From Plasmopara viticola (lineage: Eukaryota; Oomycota; Peronosporomycetes; Peronosporales; Peronosporaceae): DNA of 64,000 nucleotides. Position numbers and translations under genes: made by a program. Shown here piece after piece: positions 56,861 to 64,000 of this stretch. Numbering within the stretch: position 1 is the stretch's first letter; each line of letters starts with the position of its first letter. The notes below the pieces were generated by a model. That model ran no database searches and was not told where the DNA came from. It saw only the letters and a list, made by a program, of their open reading frames with translations. The stretch is taken from NCBI GenBank assembly GCA_001695595.3, contig MBPM02000049.1, positions 310,001 through 374,000 of the forward strand. The letters run 5' to 3'.

Positions 56861-58795
56861 GGTTGAGGGAAGTAGGAAGAACTGGAATGCTGTGGTTTCA
56901 GCAGTTGGTCATCTCAAGTCTGAGTCGAATTAAATTATTGACTTTGAGTCACTGTGATAAAAAGTGGTATTTTGGGTAGGTGATCGGGGGGGGGAACGCA
57001 ATCGGCAAAAGCGAAACGAGTATGGAACCAGCGTCCCCTACGTTGATTGGGATCTCAGGGATCTCCTCGTACAAGTTGTGTAGAAATCGAAGTAGTTTCG
57101 TGGAGATATGCGACCTCGAAGAGGCCATACGAAACTATGCTGCCAGTTGAAAGATATCATTTTTTCGAGAGTCACCATTAATTTATGCAACATTTGTGTA
57201 TGACACGTATAATACTGCTACGAGACTGCTTCCGTCGATTCCAAAGACTGCTGAACTTTGCCTTGAGCTGACTGTCTGATAGCTCACCCTCACTGTACGT
57301 GGAGCGATACACAGCAAGGGCATGCTTTGGAAGTGTGTCGCGCCGCGGCCCGCACGCGATCCGGGTCAATTTGAATGGCAAATCTCCGGCGCGAAGCCAC
57401 AAACCGAACCCTTATATTAAGTATGCCGGGTGTTTTAGACTTTTTATGCTGATGAGATTTGTCACCGAGCACCCAGATGTCGCACAAATATGGAGCGATA
57501 GCTTCACGTCACCAATGATAACTCGGAAACAAAAGCAGATTGCGGCGATGTAGAACATGCGTTAGACTCATGAAACGCAGCCGCATCCAGTGGTGCATTA
57601 ATGTGGCGGTTCTTAGCTTTTGCCGATTTCACGAAGCGGTGACTACCCCCCGTTTTGGTACAGTTGACTCAGAAATCCATGGTTAAAATAAGCGAACACG
57701 AAAATTGCTGTAAGAACATAAGCAAGTCTATGATCCTCACAACTCCACAGGTAAGCTGCTCAATGACTTAGCTTAACATGCGCCGGTAATATGCATTTGT
57801 TTGCGAGTATGACGCAATTATTGCAGCTCCACAATGCTACTTTTAATTGTAGCAGGAAGGTCAAAATATTGTTGTCATTCGGGGTGCGGGTAGTGTAGAA
57901 AGTTGAATAAAAGTGCATGTGCTCAAAATTTGGATCAACCCTAGATCCGTGGAACACAAGTATAGCAGATGGGCTTGAGAAGAGCATGTAAATTGCGAGT
58001 CGTAAATCATCTGTGTTGTGAGCCATATTTGACAAATAAAAGGCTTAAAACTCGTGTCGTTGTGTACAACTGGGTCATTATTTTTACGCATACAAAGCTG
58101 TCTTCCACACGACTTGGATTGTGCTCACGAGGAGTGTAATTAAGGACATGATGTTTGTGGCAACAAATACGTCGGAAAACGAGTTTTAATGACTTGTAAA
58201 ATGTTGCGAGTAAGGCTTTATCGGTGGCGAAGAACCAAAAGATTTCTAAACTGATGATTCTCCACGATAGTTCTCTTAGATTACGTTGATCAACAAGTTA
58301 ACTAAGCATTGGAAATTTAAACAATAGCGAGCGTCAAAAAGTTTCATTAATTGACTGCAAGCTTTGCGTCAACAATGATAACATTGGGCAATAATAACAT
58401 TCAAACATGACAATACGCAGTTGATTCATCGAGCCCGCAGACAATGAAGTCCACAGCGTACGACTAAAAGTTATGAGAGACACGCTATTAAGTCCTAAGT
58501 ATGAAGAATGCAAGAAGCAGCTGGGATTTACAATACTACAATCGTGCCTGTAAAAACCATGCTGATAGAGTTGACACGAAGGGGATGGCCAGACGTAACT
58601 TTCTGCGTGTAACAGCTCAAGCAGGCAAAAAGGAGGACAACTCTCTCTATAAACCATACATTTTACAAATTAGAGTCACCATGTACGTCGTTTGGCGGAA
58701 GAGTCGCTACATAAAAGTCATTGTAGAGGTTAAAAATGTGCTACGCATTTCTATCGTGCTCCAGTCCTGGCAAATAGAGCAGTGAACTGACCACA
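56861..58795. other. Intergenic desert
   Basis: 1.9 kb without a supportable gene. A run of nine G lies at about 56986-56994. The frames at 57299-57553 and 58501-58785 (plus) and 58334-58657 (minus) show no domain. Confidence 0.5.
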
Positions 58796-59593
58796 TTAGT
58801 TGCGTCCCGTCTTTTTCAATTGAACGAGCAGACCGACTATGAAGACGACGAGCATTGCCGCGAGGTATCCCCACCACGCTTGAGGAATCTCGTAAATGTA
58901 GTCCCCATCCTCATTCTTGTAACGGTAGTCATCAATGGCCGTGAGGCGAGGAAAGTCGCCAATAAAGTAGCCAACGCCATTGACCAGCACGACCGCTCCG
59001 ACCAGCGCAGTGGCCGCAATGATTGCGAGACGTTCAATCTTAAAGGCCACGAGACCGCAAATAATCCCCAAGACAATCGCTAGAATCAAGAGTCCTGTCG
59101 TGGGGTCATTGGGGTAAATGCGGTAGCCGAACGACGCGTTGATGATCGTGGCGAGGAACACGCCTCCAGCTGCACCAATGAGAAAGACCCCCGCATTGTA
59201 GAGAGTGACCACAATGGAGCCCAAGATGAGCCCACCAATGAGAAAAGAGATCCAAAACGCCGTGCGCTCGTACGACTTGCCATCCACAATGTACTCGACG
59301 ATGGCCGATACGATGTAGCCGCCCACGAGAAAGCCACACGCAAACATCGTGGGACGCAACAATTTATAGCCGCACGTCGTCATTAATGCCCCAACAATGA
59401 TCGCAATGGCAGCGGCAATGCCTGGACCCACTTGAATCGTGTCCGAGATGCCGTCAACGATGCCTTCGGCCGACGAGGAGCCACGGAGAGAAGCGTCGTC
59501 ACTGTCAGTATCGGTATCTTGCGCAGTCACGATGGACAAGAAGAGGCCCAACATGGGGAGGAGGAACTTTGGGTGCAATCTCAACGCGCTCAT
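58796..59593 (-). CDS. TMEM198/TM7SF3-like (DUF4203) multi-pass membrane protein, copy B
   Basis: Single exon, 265 residues from the ATG at 59593. A clear signal peptide (about residues 1-25, ending in a hydrophobic LGLFLSIVTAQ) precedes an Asp/Ser-rich segment. Seven hydrophobic helices follow with the same glycine motifs as the copy at 51371 (YKLLRPTMFACGFLVGGY, FLIGGLILGSIVVTLY, FLIGAAGGVFLA, LGIICGLVAFKIE, VGYFIG). It ends in QAWWGYLAAMLVVFIVGLLVQLKKT. The relation to copy A is evident from end to end. The protein should enter the secretory pathway and reside in a membrane; its function is unknown. An initiator box about 50 bp upstream supports the start. Confidence 0.84.
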   Translation of the reverse strand: MSALRLHPKFLLPMLGLFLSIVTAQDTDTDSDDASLRGSSSAEGIVDGISDTIQVGPGIAAAIAIIVGALMTTCGYKLLRPTMFACGFLVGGYIVSAIVEYIVDGKSYERTAFWISFLIGGLILGSIVVTLYNAGVFLIGAAGGVFLATIINASFGYRIYPNDPTTGLLILAIVLGIICGLVAFKIERLAIIAATALVGAVVLVNGVGYFIGDFPRLTAIDDYRYKNEDGDYIYEIPQAWWGYLAAMLVVFIVGLLVQLKKTGRN

Positions 59594-59640
59594 CGGCAAA
59601 AGTCGAGGTACTGACGAGACGGGTGGGTTGGACCTGGCGG

Positions 59641-59660
59641 CAGATCTGGGAATGAAGCAG
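59641..59660 (-). promoter_or_regulatory. Oomycete-type initiator upstream of DUF4203 copy B
   Basis: The minus strand reads CTGCTTCATTCCCAGATCTG, fitting GCTCATTYYNCA with one extra T. It lies about 50-65 bp before the ATG at 59593. This is a motif match only. Confidence 0.5.
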
Positions 59661-62600
59661 TAATGCGTGCGACAGCTAAAGTTTAAGAAGTTGAGGAAAA
59701 TCAGGCTTGATTAGTGAGATATGCCAGCTGATTGGTGCATTCGAAGGACTTTGGAGCGCCAGATGGCGTAATAAACTCAATTTCTAAACGTAAGAAAGGG
59801 ATAGACGTACACAATAATATGGTGCGTGTCGACTTTTCGACATGGGCGTATCAGAGTCCCTGTCTCCTATCCCTGGTAACCGACTAAGTGTGCTATTGCT
59901 TTTTTTATTTTTATTACCCGCTTCTGACCTGCAGGGTCTGAAAATTTACGCGGTATAAAATTACTATACAACCACCGTAGCGTTGCTTGCCGGTCGCAGT
60001 ATTTCGCAACGTCAGCAGCGTATTATCGCGTAAGAAAGTGTTTTTGCCTCAGCTAATTTTTAATTTTACTTAAATAGTAAATCCACGTTGCGTTGCAATA
60101 TATTTTTCAAGTCATCTCGGGGAACTACCTCAAATGTACTCACTCGGTCATCTATCATATTACAGCGCAACGTCAAAGTTTACACGTTTTGATCAATAAT
60201 TTTATTAAACTTACTTACGACAATTCCATGCGTTAAAGTATGCACGCCGGCTGAGTGCCTTTATTGTATTCACTTAATCAGATCCCGTGTGACGACAATT
60301 TTGCCATGGCGCATTAACAACATGTCGACACAAAGCTACGGCAATGAAATGTGCGTAAAAAGAGGCGTAACCGGCATCTGTACCAGTAAAGTGTCTGTCG
60401 AGTCGTTTAAATTACGCTGACAGGAGAGATAAATGTGAACGCAAGCAAGGTAAGAAAATGTTCCTGCGCATTGGTAGCAACATTAAATATAGATTACAAG
60501 ACTAAGTAGGCGCTGGAAAACTCTGCTCTCCCAAAAAGAGCGCGTCAAAAGGGTTTTCTTCGCGTGATTGTATTTCATTCTTTTATGTTTTGTAAGCGTG
60601 CATTACACAAATCATTATGCTGCAAGAAAACAAGAAAAAAAATTCTTAGAGCGCTCCAACACTGGTCATTTGGCCGCCAAGGCGGTGGAGGAGCGTCAAA
60701 ATTAAGTGATGTTTGATGTAATGGATTTGAAAGTCATGCGTTACCCCTTAAGCCTTGAAGGCTTAGGAACGTCGTGCAGTTCATAAGTAAACTGGATAAA
60801 AACAATAGAGACTGAATCTTTCCAAGACATACCACAAACTGCACTACTGTGCACAGCCGGTATAATTGCTGGCAAGACAGTTTTGGCATTAAAAGCCACA
60901 ACTGTTTTATGGCCCTGCCCTATATGCTTTTAAAAAATCCTAGTTCTACGAAAGGCCTGTTGCACTTTTGCGAATTTTGTTTCCACCAGTGTTGTGCGTA
61001 CGGCTTATCCGAGACAAAGCCTGATCAGCTACACGCTCGTGTAAAGAAAACATAAAAGATACTAGTACCATTGAATTGTTGACATGACGACAACTTTAAA
61101 GCCTTATACAGAGGTGTTTGGCAGCACCGCCGCCAATGATGATAAAAACGATCAAGGCTGCGGTGGGCATTACTTTGTGGCAGGGTATCACGTAAAGTGG
61201 TGGAGATGCTTGCACAAGACACATTCGGCTGACAAGGAAACATTACCCGCAGGGATGAATGACAGGTCAAAAACTTATTGTGAGGCGCTGTCAGCAGTAT
61301 TAGACCTTTTAAGCCTCGAGCGAAATATTATTAAAAATTGCAAAGTTTTTGAGAAGAAAGAGAACATCCTTAACTTCAGGTGAGAATCTTGAATCAGCCC
61401 GATAGGAGCTTACACTGCATTCGAAGCGCTTATCTGGCGATGTTAAGACTATGGTTTGTACGCCTAATTGATACCGAGAAGGTCTTATCGCTAGTATTCA
61501 GATCCAATCCAAAATCTACTAAACAGATTCCGCGAAAAAATTGAGCAGAGTTGGGATGGAGAAGTTCAGTATCATTTTAGCCTGAGCGACTCTCGGCGGG
61601 TGTTGTTGTCGCCACCCAAGGCACAAGGTTAGCCCTTTTGTTCTCCGTTGAATGATCGGACCAGCATTCTCGATTGAAAATCGGCAGACTGATGATCACA
61701 CTTATGATCTCTTCTATCGGTGCCGGACTGTACATACATCAAAGTAAACTTTCTAGCAGCGCTGAATAGACGTAGTATGGGAGTCGAAATCGGTAAAGCA
61801 TTTTCAAATTGAAGGTGCGCAACTATATCATGCTTACGGAGAACTGAACAGTGCAGCATTACATGCACAGAGGCCTATAACGATGAAGGACGTATTGCTC
61901 AAAAACATGTCTGGGTGTACAATATATACTGCACTGCACTTGACAGGTAGTCATCATTGTATTAGATTGGCGGCGTCAAGTATACTTTTCAGGGCGTCCA
62001 CCAGACATATTGGTATGCTAAGAGAGTGATTTGCGGCGCCGCAAGGGCAATCGAACGTACAAGACGCTAAGCCGTCTGATCATTCGGCTGTGGCAGTCGA
62101 TACGCAATTTTTGCCCACGCGCACTTCGACGATATAAGACGGACCTGAAAGCACCATAGACAAGTTGTTGAAGTTTTGCTGACAAAATAAATTTACGCTA
62201 ACATTGACAATGCGTATCGGTAGCAAAGTCGATCAAAATTCTTGCCTTATATGTGAGCAGCCCTGGGTTGATGCGGACCTCAATACTATGAACTTTGATC
62301 TACGTCAAGAGCTTAAAACCACTTTTAAGGTTTGAGACCTTGTACAAATACGGTGCTTGCTAGATATGCTCCGCAAATTCTTCAAGCAATTTTTATAAAA
62401 AAATCGTTTGCGATGGCAAACGGCACGAAATGCTTAAAAAGCATCAAGACAAGGCTTTTGTAGGCACCCCTTTCAAATTCGCCTGATGAAAAGGCGCGTT
62501 TAGTGACCTATTTGATGCTTAAGAAAGTGACTATAGTTTTGCGTTGCAAAGAGCTCATTGAGTCGTCATTAAGGCCAGCAGTACGATTTAAATCATATTG

Positions 62601-64000
62601 GTGGCTTCATGTGCTTAAGTGAGTCAGCAAATGTGTGAGCTTGTGAGATTTTAAAGGCATTTCTTCCATCCTCAGTAAACGGTTGGGGTCTCTGTCTTTA
62701 TGTGGTGACACTGAAGCTAACGTGCATGTGGCACTATCTTCAACTAGTGATACTCGATGGCAAATAGCCAAGACATGAAAAATTAAATACTATGGTCTTT
62801 AGGATACAATTTTGACGTGCGGTGTACCGCTGCTTTTGACAAGCTATTTTTTCTCTTGATAGAACTCCGTTGTCTCAAATCGGGCTGACAAGCGGTCAAT
62901 GGTAAGCTTGAGCTTAGCAATGCAACTCACGTGCGACGGGGCTTATTATTTCGTTGTTACTAAACAGATTATGGCACTCGAGCGCTTCGTTGACCTTCCA
63001 TAAGCGCTAATGAAGTGGAAAGAAAACTTAGGAACAATTTTTTTTTGGGGGGGGGTTAAGAGCAATCTCAACTACCTCACGATAATCAGACTTTGCAAAA
63101 AGTCGGCTGAGCAATTTTACCAGTAGTGCAATTGCATCAAATCAGGATAAACAAAAAAGTTGCGAACAATTCTAGAGAAGAAGAATTATATACGTTCATT
63201 AAGGGTAATCAAAACCCTCGATGAACCACAAACCACCGGCAAAGATTTACCCACCGACGAAGCAACAGTCACCGACGAAGTGTACATAAGGAGACAAGGC
63301 TTAATTGATTTCAAAGCAGCCTACCACTTTCCAGTGTACAATAGGTAGTCGTGAGCAAGAAGAAACACTTGTCCACAGAAGATTGTGCAAGCATAAAATA
63401 GTATGTATTCGACCACATTATTGCCCCCCGGAAAAAGACATTATTGTATTAGACGTCATACGACTAAAGAAATTTTCATCTCCAGATTTTGTTCATTTTG
63501 AGATTGAGTTCCGCAATAAACAAAGCGCTGATTCACAATCGATCTAAGACGAAAAGGTTCGGTGAATTGGTGTCCATATCTATTATAGCAACCGCCACAG
63601 TGATCATGAGCATAAGGCTGATAGTTTTAATAGCTATTGGAGTCTAAAAATTGCTGCGAAATTATTTTGGACGCAGCCCAAACAGCATCCGAAGAGACGC
63701 ACAATGGTCAAATTGGCTTTGAAACATCTAAATCACTCGGCTAACAAGGTCAAGCTGCTCTTCAATAGTCGCAAGAAGCTAATTTTTTAAATAAAGCACC
63801 TTGGCCACCAAACCAATTTCGTTAAGGTTACCGTGATTAATTTTATTAGGGGCACCAAGGTCGCTGAGCTAAAAGTACAATGCATACATATGTATATTAG
63901 CGCGGTCTCTAAGGGTGTTTAGGGATACTCTCGATGCCATTTTATGCACTACTTGAGCGGACGATGAGCGGACGATGTTGCATAAACAAATGGTTCTGTA
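59661..64000. other. AT-rich intergenic desert
   Basis: 4.3 kb without a recognisable gene. The frames at 61084-61383 (99 codons) and 63160-63547 are the longest and show no domain. A T9-G10 run lies near 63040-63056. A perfect 12-bp tandem pair (GAGCGGACGATG twice) lies at about 63955-63978. The region resembles other transposon-derived deserts of the window, but no element could be identified. Confidence 0.5.

Noticed and set aside
1..64000. CRISPR arrays, rRNA genes and bacterial-type operons
   Set aside because: No regularly spaced repeats, no rRNA-like conserved stretches, and spliced genes throughout show a eukaryotic nuclear sequence.

Overview
The window reads as nuclear DNA of an oomycete, most likely of the Phytophthora/downy-mildew group. 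The evidence is: short spliceosomal introns (about 55-80 bp, often GTACG/GTAAG donors); compact divergent gene pairs with 140-290 bp promoters; initiator-like TCATTYC boxes close to start codons; decayed Ty3/gypsy copies of the type I recall from Phytophthora; and a wrecked P-loop NTPase gene of a family expanded in oomycetes. Gene islands are intron-poor and GC-balanced. They are separated by AT-rich deserts (1.4-6.6, 8.5-11.9, 27.1-38.6 and 59.6-64 kb) full of short meaningless ORFs and transposon relics. No rRNA, tRNA or CRISPR array was seen. The organism call is inference from these traits.

Layout. 0-1.4 kb: the tail of an unknown gene and a CaM-kinase-like kinase with four exons. 6.6-8.5 kb: a CDK7/CDK20-like kinase (-) divergent from a small stramenopile-type protein. 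11.9-17.3 kb: a sodium:solute symporter flanked by two more members of that small family, giving three paralogues in about 9 kb. 19.6-27.1 kb: a divergent pair made of a C2/IQ/seven-EF-hand protein (-) and a 1010-residue coiled-coil protein (+). 27-38.6 kb: a repeat desert with a recognisable gypsy reverse transcriptase/RNase H relic at 34.1-35.5 kb. 38.6-46.7 kb: a divergent pair made of a coiled-coil protein (-) and a giant intronless THADA/Trm732-type protein (+). 47.5-50.9 kb: another coiled-coil protein and a doubtful small ORF. 51.4-59.6 kb: two TMEM198/DUF4203-type membrane proteins on the minus strand. Between them lie a small two-exon gene and a 2.5-kb pseudogene of a P-loop NTPase family with two in-frame TGA codons and three frameshifts.

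These are housekeeping and signalling genes with no operon logic. The calcium-linked kinase, the EF-hand/IQ protein, the CDK20-like kinase and several coiled-coil proteins would suit a zoosporic, flagellate organism, but that link is inference. The most unusual items are the clustered, unnamed 'VRW...EFGV.LGGS' paralogue family, a 75-bp tandem duplication that copied a splice acceptor together with a stop codon, and the decay pattern of the NTPase pseudogene. Exon joins were worked out by hand from splice motifs and reading frames and have not been checked against transcripts.
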